Shown here: positions 9,851 to 18,758 of the stretch, piece after piece
How positions within the stretch are numbered: the stretch's first letter is position 1
Layout of the letters: each line of letters starts with the position of its first letter
Assembly (NCBI GenBank): GCA_003141555.1
Contig: PLMN01000005.1
Location: forward strand, 62,001 to 126,000
DNA length: 64,000 nucleotides
Direction of reading: 5' to 3'
Origin: Candidatus Aminicenantota bacterium
GTDB lineage: Bacteria; Acidobacteriota; Aminicenantia; Aminicenantales; UBA4085
Made by a program: the position numbers and the translations under genes
The notes under the pieces: generated by a model
The model's database searches: none
The model's input: the letters and a program-made list of their open reading frames with translations, nothing else
Told to the model about the DNA's origin: nothing

Positions 9851-9882
9851 GGGTGGGGGTGATCCTCTTCGGGCGGAGGCGC

Positions 9883-11103
9883 TCAGCCCTCGGGCCGGGT
9901 TGCGGGATCGTCGATGAACTTGCCTTCCCACTTGGCGATCACGGCCGAGGCCAGGCAGTTGCCGACCACGTTGATCGTCGTCCGGACCATGTCCATCAGA
10001 CTGTCGATGCCGAGCAGGACCGCGACGCCCTCGAGCGGCAGGTTAAACGAGGCCAGCGTCCCGGCCAGGATCACGAGGGCGGAGCGGGGCACGCCCGCGA
10101 CGCCCTTGCTCGTCAGCATGAGGGTGAAGACCATGACGAACTGCTGGCCGAGCGTCAGAGGAACGCCGGCCGCCTGGGCGACGAAGACCGAGGCCAGGGA
10201 GAGATAGAGCGACGTGCCGTCCAGGTTGAAGCTGTAGCCCGTGGGGATGATGAACGACACGATCTCGCGCGGCACGCCGAAGGCCTCCATGGCCAGCATG
10301 GCCTTGGGCAGGGCCGCCTCCGAGCTCGTCGTGGAGAAAGCGATGATCGCCGGCTCCTTGACGGCCGCGAAGAACCGGACCATCGGAACCTTGAAAGCCA
10401 GTCCGACCGGGACGAGGATCAGGCCGAAGAAGGCCAGCGCGCAGGCGTAGAAGGTGAGGATCAGCAGGCCGAGGTTGAGCAGGACGCCGACGCCGCGGCT
10501 GCCGACCGTGACGGCGATCGCCGCTCCGACGCCGATCGGGGCGAACCTCATGATGATGCCCGTGAACTTGAACATGGTCTCGGCCAGGGTATCGCAGAAA
10601 TCCAGGATGGGCTTCTTCTTGGCGTGGACCATGCTGAGAGCCAGGGCGAAGATGATGCTGAAGACGACGACCTGGAGGATCTCGCCGTCCGCGGCGGCTT
10701 GGACGAAGCTCTGGGGAAAGACGTGGATGAGGACGTCGGCGAGCTTCTGGGGCCGGGCGGCGATGGCGCTGATGTCGCCGCCGCCGAGCTTCACCCCTAC
10801 GCCCGGCCGGACGAGGTTGACGAAGGCCAGCCCCAGGAAGAGAGCCAGGGTCGTCACGACCTCGAAGTAGACCAGGGCCTTCACGCCCATCCGGCCGACC
10901 GCCTTCAAATCGCTGTGGCCGGCGATGCCGACGACGAGGGTGGCGAAGATCAGGGGGGCGATGATCGATTTGATGAGCCGGATAAAAATGACGCTCAGCG
11001 GCCGGAGCGCTTCGCCGGCCTGGGGGAAGAAGGCCCCGATGAGCAGGCCCACCCCCATGCCGATGAAGATATACAGCGTCAGCCGGCTCTTCTTGGCGCT
11101 CAT
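9883..11103 (-). CDS. Dicarboxylate/amino acid:cation symporter (DAACS family)
   Basis: A 406-residue membrane protein with the GltP/DctA-type architecture of about eight helices and two re-entrant loops. Visible marks are LIKSIIAPLIFATLVVGIAG, the serine-rich hairpin equivalent TTSSEAALPKAM, and the NLDGTSLYL and GVAGVPRSALVILAGTL blocks. Family members take up C4-dicarboxylates, glutamate or aspartate with Na+ or H+. The exact substrate is not determinable. The ATG at 11103 has a short leader with no strong ribosome site. The next downstream sequence is the truncated surface-protein fragment. Confidence 0.92.
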   Translation of the reverse strand: MSAKKSRLTLYIFIGMGVGLLIGAFFPQAGEALRPLSVIFIRLIKSIIAPLIFATLVVGIAGHSDLKAVGRMGVKALVYFEVVTTLALFLGLAFVNLVRPGVGVKLGGGDISAIAARPQKLADVLIHVFPQSFVQAAADGEILQVVVFSIIFALALSMVHAKKKPILDFCDTLAETMFKFTGIIMRFAPIGVGAAIAVTVGSRGVGVLLNLGLLILTFYACALAFFGLILVPVGLAFKVPMVRFFAAVKEPAIIAFSTTSSEAALPKAMLAMEAFGVPREIVSFIIPTGYSFNLDGTSLYLSLASVFVAQAAGVPLTLGQQFVMVFTLMLTSKGVAGVPRSALVILAGTLASFNLPLEGVAVLLGIDSLMDMVRTTINVVGNCLASAVIAKWEGKFIDDPATRPEG

Positions 11104-11166
11104 GCCGGCCTAAAATAGCAGAACGCCGCCCGGGAAGTCAATGTCCTCCCGGGCGGAAAGGCCCGG

Positions 11167-12690
11167 CTAAGATTTCGCGACCGAGGTGTCTTTGGCCGCT
11201 TCCGTCCCTTCCATTCTATTCATGATGCTGTGTTTCCGCCCGTAAGAGAAATAGATCACAAAGCCGATCAGCAGCCAGCCGAAGAGGCGGAGCCAGTTGG
11301 CCGCAGGCAGGGAGAACATCAACAACAGGCAGAAAAAGACGCCCAGAATGGGGACCGCCGGGAACAAAGGCGCGCGGAACGGCCGTTCGGCCTCCGGGTG
11401 CGTTTTGCGCATGATCAACACCGCGCTGCAGACGATGACGAAGGCGAGCAGGGTCCCGATGTTGACCAGCTCGGCCAGGAGCTCGAGGGGCAGGGCGGCG
11501 GACAATATCGCGACGCCGAAACCCACGAGGATCGTCGATTTCCAGGGAGTACGAAACTTCTCATGCACGGCGCCGAAGAACTTCGGAGGGAGGAGGCCGT
11601 CGCGGGCGATCGCCAGCAGAACGCGGGGCAGGCTCAGCATCATGACCACGAGGACCGAGGTGATCCCGGCCAAGGCGCCGAGCGAGACCAGGAACTGGGC
11701 CCAGCCGAGGCCGACCTGCTTGAAGGCCTGGGAAACCGGCGCGTCGATGTCGATCTTGTCGTAAGGGACCATGCCCGTCAGGACCATGGAGACCAGAATG
11801 TAAAGGACCGTGCAGATGAGGAGCGAGCTGATGATGGCGATCGGAACGTCCTTGTGCGGCTTCTTGGCCTCTTCGGCGTGGGTCGAGATCGAGTCGAATC
11901 CGATGTAGGCGAAGAAGCTGATCGCCGCGCCGGCGAACATGCCGACCGGAGCCCCGCCCATCGATTTTCCGAAGATCGTCTTTCCGAAGAAGCTGACGCC
12001 GGCCCAGCCGAACGGGGCGAAGGGCTTCCAATTCGCGGGGTTGACGTAGAAAGCCCCGACGACGATGACGAAAACCACGATGATCAGCTTGAGAATGACC
12101 ATGGAGGCGTTGAACGTCGCGGTCTGGCGGATCCCCCGGACGAGGACGATCGTCACCAAAGCCGTGATGACGATGGCCGGCAAGTCGATCCAGCTCCCGC
12201 TCAGGCTGACCTTGCCGGTGGTCACATCAAGCTTGAACGGCGCCATGCCGATGATCTTCGGGATATAGAGCTTGAATGTGCTTATGAAATCCTGAAAATA
12301 ATGTGACCATCCATGGGCGACGGTGGCCGAGGCGACGGAGTATTCCAGGACCAGGTCCCAGCCGATGATCCAGGCGAACAGCTCGCCCAGCGTGGCGTAA
12401 GCGTAGGTGTAAGCCGACCCGGCCACGGGGACCATGGACGCGAACTCGGCATAGCAGAACGCCGCGAAAAGGCAGGTGATCCCGGCCACGACGAAGGACA
12501 CCATCAGGGCCGGGCCGGCTTTGTCGTGGGCCGCGACGCCGGTCAGGACGAAAATGCCGGTGCCGATGATGGCCCCGACGCCGAGGCTCGTCAGCGTCAC
12601 GGGCCCCAGGATCCGGCGGAGTCTGTTCTCGCCGTGGAGCTCTTCGAGGAGGACGTGGAGGGGTTTTCTTCGGAAAAGCTTATTGGCCAT
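11167..12690 (-). CDS. APC-superfamily amino acid permease (CAT-like)
   Basis: A 507-residue protein with about 12 membrane helices. The N-terminal GVGAIIGTGIFVLTG is the classic APC substrate-binding motif of helix 1. GSAYTYAYATLGE and FFAYIGFDSISTHAEEAKKP (helix 6 region) match the cationic amino acid transporter (CAT/YfnA-like) subgroup. It should import amino acids across the inner membrane. The start is supported by AAAGAGG 6 bp upstream. It stands alone between the symporter gene and the divergent M16 peptidase gene. Confidence 0.92.
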   Translation of the reverse strand: MANKLFRRKPLHVLLEELHGENRLRRILGPVTLTSLGVGAIIGTGIFVLTGVAAHDKAGPALMVSFVVAGITCLFAAFCYAEFASMVPVAGSAYTYAYATLGELFAWIIGWDLVLEYSVASATVAHGWSHYFQDFISTFKLYIPKIIGMAPFKLDVTTGKVSLSGSWIDLPAIVITALVTIVLVRGIRQTATFNASMVILKLIIVVFVIVVGAFYVNPANWKPFAPFGWAGVSFFGKTIFGKSMGGAPVGMFAGAAISFFAYIGFDSISTHAEEAKKPHKDVPIAIISSLLICTVLYILVSMVLTGMVPYDKIDIDAPVSQAFKQVGLGWAQFLVSLGALAGITSVLVVMMLSLPRVLLAIARDGLLPPKFFGAVHEKFRTPWKSTILVGFGVAILSAALPLELLAELVNIGTLLAFVIVCSAVLIMRKTHPEAERPFRAPLFPAVPILGVFFCLLLMFSLPAANWLRLFGWLLIGFVIYFSYGRKHSIMNRMEGTEAAKDTSVAKS

Positions 12691-12878
12691 GGATACCTCT
12701 TTCTTTAAGGTCTTCGCCTAGGAGCATTCACCGAACGAATATAAGGAAGGCATAATACAGAAGAAGAAGAAACAAAGTCAAACAAAATATCGGCTCCCGC
12801 CCGCCGGGCGCGATTTGACCGGCCGCCCCGTCCTCTGATACATTGACGACTCGCAACCGGTTCCAAGGAGGCTTCATC

Positions 12879-14204
12879 ATGCTCAAGAAATCCGCGGCGG
12901 CCATCACCGTCCTGGCCCTCTGGGCCGCCCCGCTCCCGGCCGCCTTCCGCCGGGAGGACGTCAAAGTCCACAAGCTCGACAACGGCCTCAAGATCCTGCT
13001 CCTGGAGGACCACGGCATCCCCAACATCGCCCTCTACACGTTCTTCCGCGTCGGATCGCGCAACGAGCGAACCGGCATCACCGGCGTCAGCCACTTCATC
13101 GAGCACATGATGTTCAACGGGACCCAAAAATACGCCCCCGGGGAGTTCGACCGGACGATGGAGTTCGCCGGCGGATCGAACAACGCCTTCACCGGCGACG
13201 ACATGACCGGCTACACCGACTGGTTCCCGGCCGCGGCCCTCGAGCCCATGATCGCCATGGAAGCCGACCGGATGCAGGGCTCGATCTTCGAGCCCAAGGT
13301 CCTCGAGTCCGAGCGAGGCGTCGTCGCCTCCGAGCGGCGGATGAGCGTCGAGAACAACAACGACGCGATCCTCGGCGAGAACGTCCGGGCCACGGCCATC
13401 ATGGCCCACCCCTATCACTGGGACGTCATCGGCTGGATGAGCGACATCCTGAGCTGGACGCGGGACGAGATCATGGCCTACTACAAGACCTACTACGCGC
13501 CGAACAACGCCGTCCTGATCCTGGTCGGCGACTTCGAGAGCGCCAAGGCCCTGGACCTCCTCCGCAAATATTACGCCGGCATTCCGGCCGGCCCGCCGCC
13601 GCCCCCCGTGACCACGGTCGAGCCGCCCCAAGCGGGCCCCAAGCGGGTCCTCATCCGCAAGGAAGCCCAGGCACCGTCGTTCACCGTGGTGTTCCACGCG
13701 CCGGCTTGCACCTCGCCCGACTTCCATCCCCTGAGCATCCTCGAAAGCGCCTTGCTCAGCGGCGAGAGCAGCCGTCTTTACAAGCGGCTCGTCCGCGACG
13801 AGCAGCTGGCCATCGGCGTGGGGGGCGGGATGAGCGAGACGCTCGACCCGCAGCTCTTCACGATCGACGTCAAGCCCCGGCCCGGCGCAGACCTGGACCG
13901 GATCGAAGCCGTCCTCCAGGAGGAGCTGGCCAAGGTCAAGGCGGACGGCATCACCGAGAGGGAGTTCCAGAAGGCGATGAACGAGGTCCGCCACGGCTTC
14001 TACGCGGGCCTCCAGACGATCGCCGGCAAGGCCGGCCAGATGGGCCACTACGAGATCTACTACGGCGGCTACGAGAAGCTGTTCACGATCATGGACGCCT
14101 ACGCGGCCGTCAAGCCTCTCCAGGTCCGGGACGCGGCCCGGGCGGTCTTCACCGAGAATAACATGACCGTCGGCCGCCTGATCCCCGAAGGAGGTGTGAA
14201 GTGA
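12879..14204 (+). CDS. M16-family zinc peptidase, catalytic subunit
   Basis: A 441-residue protein with a signal peptide (about 1-21). It contains the inverted zinc motif HFIEH in GVSHFIEHMMFNGT and the downstream ESERGVVASERRM helix supplying the third ligand, so the active site appears complete. Two M16 domains are visible: the N-terminal catalytic one and a C-terminal inactive half. The ATG at 12879 follows AAGGAGG by 7 bp; an in-frame start 36 bp upstream lacks such support. It overlaps the next gene by 4 bp, forming the classic pair of active and inactive M16 subunits. Confidence 0.93.
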   Translation: MLKKSAAAITVLALWAAPLPAAFRREDVKVHKLDNGLKILLLEDHGIPNIALYTFFRVGSRNERTGITGVSHFIEHMMFNGTQKYAPGEFDRTMEFAGGSNNAFTGDDMTGYTDWFPAAALEPMIAMEADRMQGSIFEPKVLESERGVVASERRMSVENNNDAILGENVRATAIMAHPYHWDVIGWMSDILSWTRDEIMAYYKTYYAPNNAVLILVGDFESAKALDLLRKYYAGIPAGPPPPPVTTVEPPQAGPKRVLIRKEAQAPSFTVVFHAPACTSPDFHPLSILESALLSGESSRLYKRLVRDEQLAIGVGGGMSETLDPQLFTIDVKPRPGADLDRIEAVLQEELAKVKADGITEREFQKAMNEVRHGFYAGLQTIAGKAGQMGHYEIYYGGYEKLFTIMDAYAAVKPLQVRDAARAVFTENNMTVGRLIPEGGVK

Positions 14205-15613
14205 AGACCCGGGCCCGAGTCCTCCTCGCGGCTTCCGCGACAACCGGGTTAGCCGTCCTCCTCGCGGCGGCCCTCCCGGCGTACGCCGCCTTCAAGCTGC
14301 CGGCTCCCGAAAAGCTGACCCTCAAGAACGGCCTCGTCGTTTACTTCCAGAGGAATTCCGACCTGCCTCTGATCAGCTTCCAGATGTGGCTCCGGGGTGC
14401 GGGCTCGGCGGCCGAGCCGGCCGAGCTCGAGGGCGCGGCCGGTCTGACCGCCGCGCTGATGACCAAAGGCACGGCCGGGATGGATGCCGATGCGCTGGCC
14501 GAGGCCGTGGACTTCATGGGGGCCGATCTCACCATCGCCGCCGCGGAGGAATATGCGAGCGTCGGCACTCAAAGCCTGGCCGAGCATTTCCCGAAGATCA
14601 TGGAGATCGCGGCCGATTGCCTGAAATCTCCGGCCTTCAAGGACGACGAGTTCGCCAAAGAGCGCAAGACGCGTCTCGACACCCTGAAGTCCATGAAGGA
14701 CAATCCGGCGGCGGCCGTCCGGGCGTATTTCAAGAAAGCCTATTTCGGGGCGCATCCCCTGGGACGCCTCGCCTCGGGGACCGAGACGTCCCTCGGCCGG
14801 ATGACGGCGGCCGACGTCCGAACGTTCTACAAGAAGTTCTACCATCCGGCGAACGGAATCGCCGCGGTCGTGGGCGACATCGACAAGGCTAAGCTCCTGG
14901 ACGTCCTCAATGCCACGATCGGCCGATGGACCGTGCCCGGGGCCGCGCCGGCCGCGCCGGCCGTCCCGCCGTTGCCCAGGCCCGCCGGCCGAACGCTCAT
15001 CCTGATCGACAAACCGGACGCGACCCAGGCTTATTGGGTGCTCGGCGCGCCGGGATATCGCCAGGGCGACCCGGTCTCCGGCCCGGCCGCGGTCATGAAC
15101 ACCCTCTTCGGGGGACGGTTCACGTCCTGGCTGAGCACCGAGCTCCGGATCAAGCGGGGCCTGACCTACGGGGCGGGATCCAATTTCCAGAGCTGGGCGG
15201 CCGGCGGGATCTTCAGCGCCTCGTCCTACACCAAGAACGACAAGATCGGCGAAATGCTCCAGATCGCCTTCGACCTCCTGAAGAAGGCCCGGAGCTCGGG
15301 CTTCGCAGCCGAGGAGGTCGAAAGCGCTCGGAATTATATCCTCGGCCAGTTCCCTCCCACCCTTGAATCGAACGCCAGCAAGGCCGGGACGTACGTCCGC
15401 CTGGCGTTTTACCGCCTGGGATTCGACTACCTCGACACGTACCTGGCCCGGATCCGGGCGGTCGCGCCGCCCGAGGCCAAGGACGCCGCCGCAAAGTTCA
15501 TCCCCGACGCCGATTTCATCCTGGTCGTCGTGGGCAAGGCGGCGGAAATCAAGTCCCAACTCGATAAATTCGGCACCTGGACCGTCAAGAAGATCACGGA
15601 TCCGGATTTTTAG
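14201..15613 (+). CDS. M16-family peptidase-like protein, non-catalytic partner
   Basis: A 470-residue secreted protein (signal peptide about 1-29, ending AYA). It has M16 folding (LTLKNGLVVYFQRN, LEGAAGLTAALMTKGT, YKKFYHPANGIAAVVGDI), but the HxxEH zinc motif is replaced by GAAGLTAAL, so it should be catalytically inactive. It starts at GTG 14201 within the stop of the catalytic gene, with GAAGGAGG just upstream. This arrangement indicates translational coupling and a heteromeric complex in the periplasm, as in mitochondrial processing peptidase-type pairs. Confidence 0.92.
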   Translation: MKTRARVLLAASATTGLAVLLAAALPAYAAFKLPAPEKLTLKNGLVVYFQRNSDLPLISFQMWLRGAGSAAEPAELEGAAGLTAALMTKGTAGMDADALAEAVDFMGADLTIAAAEEYASVGTQSLAEHFPKIMEIAADCLKSPAFKDDEFAKERKTRLDTLKSMKDNPAAAVRAYFKKAYFGAHPLGRLASGTETSLGRMTAADVRTFYKKFYHPANGIAAVVGDIDKAKLLDVLNATIGRWTVPGAAPAAPAVPPLPRPAGRTLILIDKPDATQAYWVLGAPGYRQGDPVSGPAAVMNTLFGGRFTSWLSTELRIKRGLTYGAGSNFQSWAAGGIFSASSYTKNDKIGEMLQIAFDLLKKARSSGFAAEEVESARNYILGQFPPTLESNASKAGTYVRLAFYRLGFDYLDTYLARIRAVAPPEAKDAAAKFIPDADFILVVVGKAAEIKSQLDKFGTWTVKKITDPDF

Positions 15614-15628
15614 GATGAAGCATCCAGC

Positions 15629-15654
15629 GGGGCTGGTCGGCGACAGGACCCGCT
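15629..15654 (-). repeat. Dispersed 26-bp intergenic repeat, copy 1
   Basis: Identical over 26 bp, in opposite orientation, to 30125-30150. A 17-bp core (GCGGGTCCTGTCGCCGA) also occurs at 31631-31647. This copy lies between the M16 and C69 genes and is partly palindromic (AGCGGG...CCCGCT ends). Confidence 0.7.
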
Positions 15655-15683
15655 CGACATATTCGTCTTCAAAGGAGGGTAGA

Positions 15684-17447
15684 ATGAAAAAGCGGATCCT
15701 ATTCCTTGCCATCCTGGTTACCGCAATCCTGGCCGCCGGGTCGTCCATCGGGAGCGGCGGCCTGCAAAACGCGACGACGCCCTGCCCGACGTGCCTCTCG
15801 GACGACCTGCGGGGCGACGCCTGCACGGTCATCATGGTCGGCCGTGCGGCCTCGACCGACGGCTCGGTCATGACCACCCACACCTGCGATTGCGGCGTCT
15901 GCGACTGGACGTTCCGCCGCGTGCCGGCGGCCGACCATAAGCCGGGCGACATGCGCCGGATCAACCACATCGACCAGTTCGGGACGTTCCCGCCGGAGAT
16001 CGGCCTCAAGTGGGAGAAATACAAGGATCAGTTCTCGGGCCTTGAAATCCCCGAGGTCGCCCACACCCACGCCTATATCCACGGCGACTTCGGCTACATG
16101 AACGATGCCCAGGTCTCGATCGGCGAATCCACGATCGGCAACGTCCGCAAAATGGAAAATCAGACGCCCACGCCCAAGTTCGACATCACCACCCTGACCA
16201 TGTTCGCCATGGAGCGGGGCGGGACGGCGCGCGAGGCGATCCGGGTCATGGGCGAGCTGGCCGAAAAGTACGGCTACGGCTTCACGGATTCCGGGGAGAT
16301 GCTGGCCGTGGCCGACCCCAAGGAAGTCTGGGTGTTCGAGATCATGTCCGTCGGCCCGCTGTGGACCCCGACCTCCGGCAAGCCCGGCGCCGTGTGGTGC
16401 GCGGAGCGCGTCCCGGACGACCAGGTCAGCGTCTGCCCCAACGAGTCGCGCATCGGCGAGATCGACCTGGCCAACAAGGATTTCTTCATGGCCTCGCCGA
16501 ACGCCGTCTCTTTCGCCGTCGAACAGAAGCTTTATGACCCCAAGAGCGGAAAGCCCTTCAATTGGAAGCGGGCCTATTCGCCGAACGAGGTTAGCGCCGC
16601 CGACACGAACGGGACCCGGGTCCGGCTGTGGCGCTTCTTCGACCTCGTCGCGCCGTCCCAAAAGTATTCGCCCGAGACGCCGAACATGGACCTGCCCTTT
16701 TCGGTCAAGCCCGAAAAGAAGCTGTCCGTCTACGACGTCATGCAGATGACCCGCGACCATTGCGAGGGGACGGCGTTCGATACGGCCCGCGGCCTGCAGG
16801 GCGGCGCGTTCACCAACCCGAACTACCTGCCCCGTGGCTTCAAGCTGGACGGCAAGCAATACAACCTCCCCCGGGTCATCGGCGTCAACCGGGCGGAATA
16901 CGTCACCGTCACCCAGGCCCGGAGCGGACTGCCCGATCCCATCGGAGGCATCATCTGGCTGGCCTTCGGCGCCCAGGACACGTCCTGCTTCATGCCCCTT
17001 TACGCCGGCATCACCGAGATTCCGCGCTCGTTCCAGGTCGGCGATCACTGGGAGTTCAGCCGGGATTCGGCCCGCTGGGCATTCGACTATGTCGATTTCC
17101 ATACCCAGGTCATCTATTTCCTGGCCGTCCAGGACGTCCGCGAGGCCCAGAAAAAATGGGAGAAGGCGGCCGTCGACCGGACGCCGCTCATCGACCGGCA
17201 GGCGCAGGAATTCTACGAGAAGGATCCGGCCGCGGCCCGGCAGTTCCTGAACGAGTACTGCAACAATAACGCCAACCTCGTCATCAATGCCTGGTGGAAG
17301 CTGGGCGACGATCTGCTCGTCAAATACAACCACCTCTGGCTCTATGATGCCAAGACCCGGAAGCAAAGCCGGATCGACTATCCGGAAGGATTCCTCCGGG
17401 CGCTCGTCGAATACAACAAGCTGAAACCGGCGGAGGACAAGAAATAA
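15684..17447 (+). CDS. C69-family dipeptidase (PepD-like), secreted
   Basis: A 587-residue protein of the N-terminal-nucleophile C69 family. After a signal peptide (about 1-20) and a short propeptide, the expected nucleophile is C47 in ACTVIMVGRAASTDG, matching the family start CTxxxVGxxASxDGS. Later blocks (HAYIHGDFGYMNDAQVSIGEST, EVWVFEIM, ANKDFFMASPNAVSFAV) are also typical. The enzyme would be autoprocessed and cleave dipeptides, here outside the cytoplasm. ATG 15684 follows AAAGGAGGG by a good distance; a longer in-frame ORF upstream is an overlap with the M16 gene and was rejected. Confidence 0.92.
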   Translation: MKKRILFLAILVTAILAAGSSIGSGGLQNATTPCPTCLSDDLRGDACTVIMVGRAASTDGSVMTTHTCDCGVCDWTFRRVPAADHKPGDMRRINHIDQFGTFPPEIGLKWEKYKDQFSGLEIPEVAHTHAYIHGDFGYMNDAQVSIGESTIGNVRKMENQTPTPKFDITTLTMFAMERGGTAREAIRVMGELAEKYGYGFTDSGEMLAVADPKEVWVFEIMSVGPLWTPTSGKPGAVWCAERVPDDQVSVCPNESRIGEIDLANKDFFMASPNAVSFAVEQKLYDPKSGKPFNWKRAYSPNEVSAADTNGTRVRLWRFFDLVAPSQKYSPETPNMDLPFSVKPEKKLSVYDVMQMTRDHCEGTAFDTARGLQGGAFTNPNYLPRGFKLDGKQYNLPRVIGVNRAEYVTVTQARSGLPDPIGGIIWLAFGAQDTSCFMPLYAGITEIPRSFQVGDHWEFSRDSARWAFDYVDFHTQVIYFLAVQDVREAQKKWEKAAVDRTPLIDRQAQEFYEKDPAAARQFLNEYCNNNANLVINAWWKLGDDLLVKYNHLWLYDAKTRKQSRIDYPEGFLRALVEYNKLKPAEDKK

Positions 17448-17506
17448 GACACCGTTCTCTTTTCGGCTGGCTTCGCCAGGCCCCGCCCGCGTCCCGGCGG
17501 GCTCTC

Positions 17507-18685
17507 ATGGCGGCCTCGCTCGGCTGGATGCTGGACGCGTTCGACGTCATGCTCTATGCCATGGTCCTGGCCAGGATGATGGCCGAGATGGGCATGAGCA
17601 AGGCGACGGGCGGTCTGATGAGCTCGCTGACCCTCTTGGCCGCGGCCGCGGGCGGGATCGTCTTCGGCGTCCTGGCCGACCGCCACGGCCGCACCTGGGC
17701 TCTGCGGGCGAGCGTCCTGATCTATTCCATGTTCACCGCGGCTTGCGGCCTGGCCGGGACGGTGCCCATGCTGGCCGTCTTCCGGATCTGCCTTGGGCTG
17801 GGCATGGGCGGCGAATGGGCGAGCGGCGCGGCCCTCGTCTCCGAGACCTGGCCGGCCGAGCATCGCGGCAAGGCGTTGGGTTTCGTCCAGAGCTTCTGGG
17901 CCGTCGGCTATGCGGCCGCAGCCCTTGTCTCGGGCCTGGTTCTGCCCTGGGGCGGCTGGCGGGCGGTCTTCTTCATCGGCGTCCTCCCGGCCCTCCTTGT
18001 CTTCTGGGTGCAGAAGCGCGTGGACGAGCCCGTCCTGTGGCGGGCCCAGATGGCGACCGCCAAAGACGCGCCCCGGTTCAAGATCCGATCCGTCATCCGC
18101 GGGCGCCTGCTCGGGACGACGGCCGCCGTGACGCTGATGAACGGCTTCACCCTGTTCGCCTGGTGGGGATTCAACACCTGGATCCCGGGCTACTTATCTC
18201 TCGCCGGCAGCCAGGGCGGGATGGGCTTATCGACCGGGCTGACGTCCGCGGTCGTCTTCGTCATGCAGTTCGGCATGTGGCTCGGATATCTGACGTTCGG
18301 CTATTTCAGCGACACCCTCGGCCGGCGCCGGACATATCTCGTCTACCTCCTGACGGCGGCCGTGCTGATCGTCGTCTACGCCAACGTGCGCCGTCCGCTG
18401 CTCCTGTTCGCCCTCGGGCCGCTCGTGGCGTTCTTCGGCACCGGGTACTTCACCGGCTTCGGCGCCCTGACGGCCGAGCTCTATCCGACCCGCATCCGAG
18501 CGACCCTCCAGGGCTTCACCTACAACATCGGGCGAGTGGGTTCGGCCGTCGCCCCCCTGGCCATCGGAACCCTGGCTCAAGACAAAGGATTCGGCACGGC
18601 ATTCCTCCTGGCGGCCGCTTCTTTCATCGCCGCCGCCGTCTGTTGGATCTGGATCCCCGAGACGCGCGGCCGCACTCTGACCTGA
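17507..18685 (+). CDS. MFS transporter (sugar/aromatic-acid:H+ symporter type)
   Basis: A major facilitator protein, about 392 residues from ATG 17507, with 12 predicted helices. Marks are GWMLDAFDVMLYAMVL in helix 1, the loop 2-3 motif GVLADRHGRTWALRAS, and GYFSDTLGRRRTYL in the second half. The codons just upstream (17462-17506) read FGWLRQAPPASRRAL in frame, which looks like a normal cytosolic N-terminus, yet no standard start codon precedes them. Either translation starts at 17507 without a good ribosome site or the true start is non-canonical. Substrate unknown. Confidence 0.85.
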   Translation: MAASLGWMLDAFDVMLYAMVLARMMAEMGMSKATGGLMSSLTLLAAAAGGIVFGVLADRHGRTWALRASVLIYSMFTAACGLAGTVPMLAVFRICLGLGMGGEWASGAALVSETWPAEHRGKALGFVQSFWAVGYAAAALVSGLVLPWGGWRAVFFIGVLPALLVFWVQKRVDEPVLWRAQMATAKDAPRFKIRSVIRGRLLGTTAAVTLMNGFTLFAWWGFNTWIPGYLSLAGSQGGMGLSTGLTSAVVFVMQFGMWLGYLTFGYFSDTLGRRRTYLVYLLTAAVLIVVYANVRRPLLLFALGPLVAFFGTGYFTGFGALTAELYPTRIRATLQGFTYNIGRVGSAVAPLAIGTLAQDKGFGTAFLLAAASFIAAAVCWIWIPETRGRTLT

Positions 18686-18697
18686 CTCGGTTTCCTG

Positions 18698-18724
18698 TTG
18701 AATAAATCCCTCCATTGGTATAAG
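18698..18724 (+). promoter_or_regulatory. Promoter before the TIM-barrel/oxidoreductase genes
   Basis: TTGAAT (18698-18703), a 15-bp spacer and an extended -10 (TGG then TATAAG at 18719-18724) precede the GTG start at 18759, with GGAAGGAGG as ribosome site. This separates the sugar gene cluster from the MFS gene. Confidence 0.5.
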
Positions 18725-18758
18725 GAATACCTAACGTCCACGGAAGGAGGATCGCGCA

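Noticed and set aside
9883-9931. Start of the DUF47 frame inside the symporter gene
   Set aside because: The first residues are a shadow of the symporter gene, and the family N-terminus begins at 8584.
15363-15683. Upstream extension of the C69 dipeptidase
   Set aside because: It overlaps the M16 gene in another frame. The signal peptide and ribosome site identify ATG 15684.
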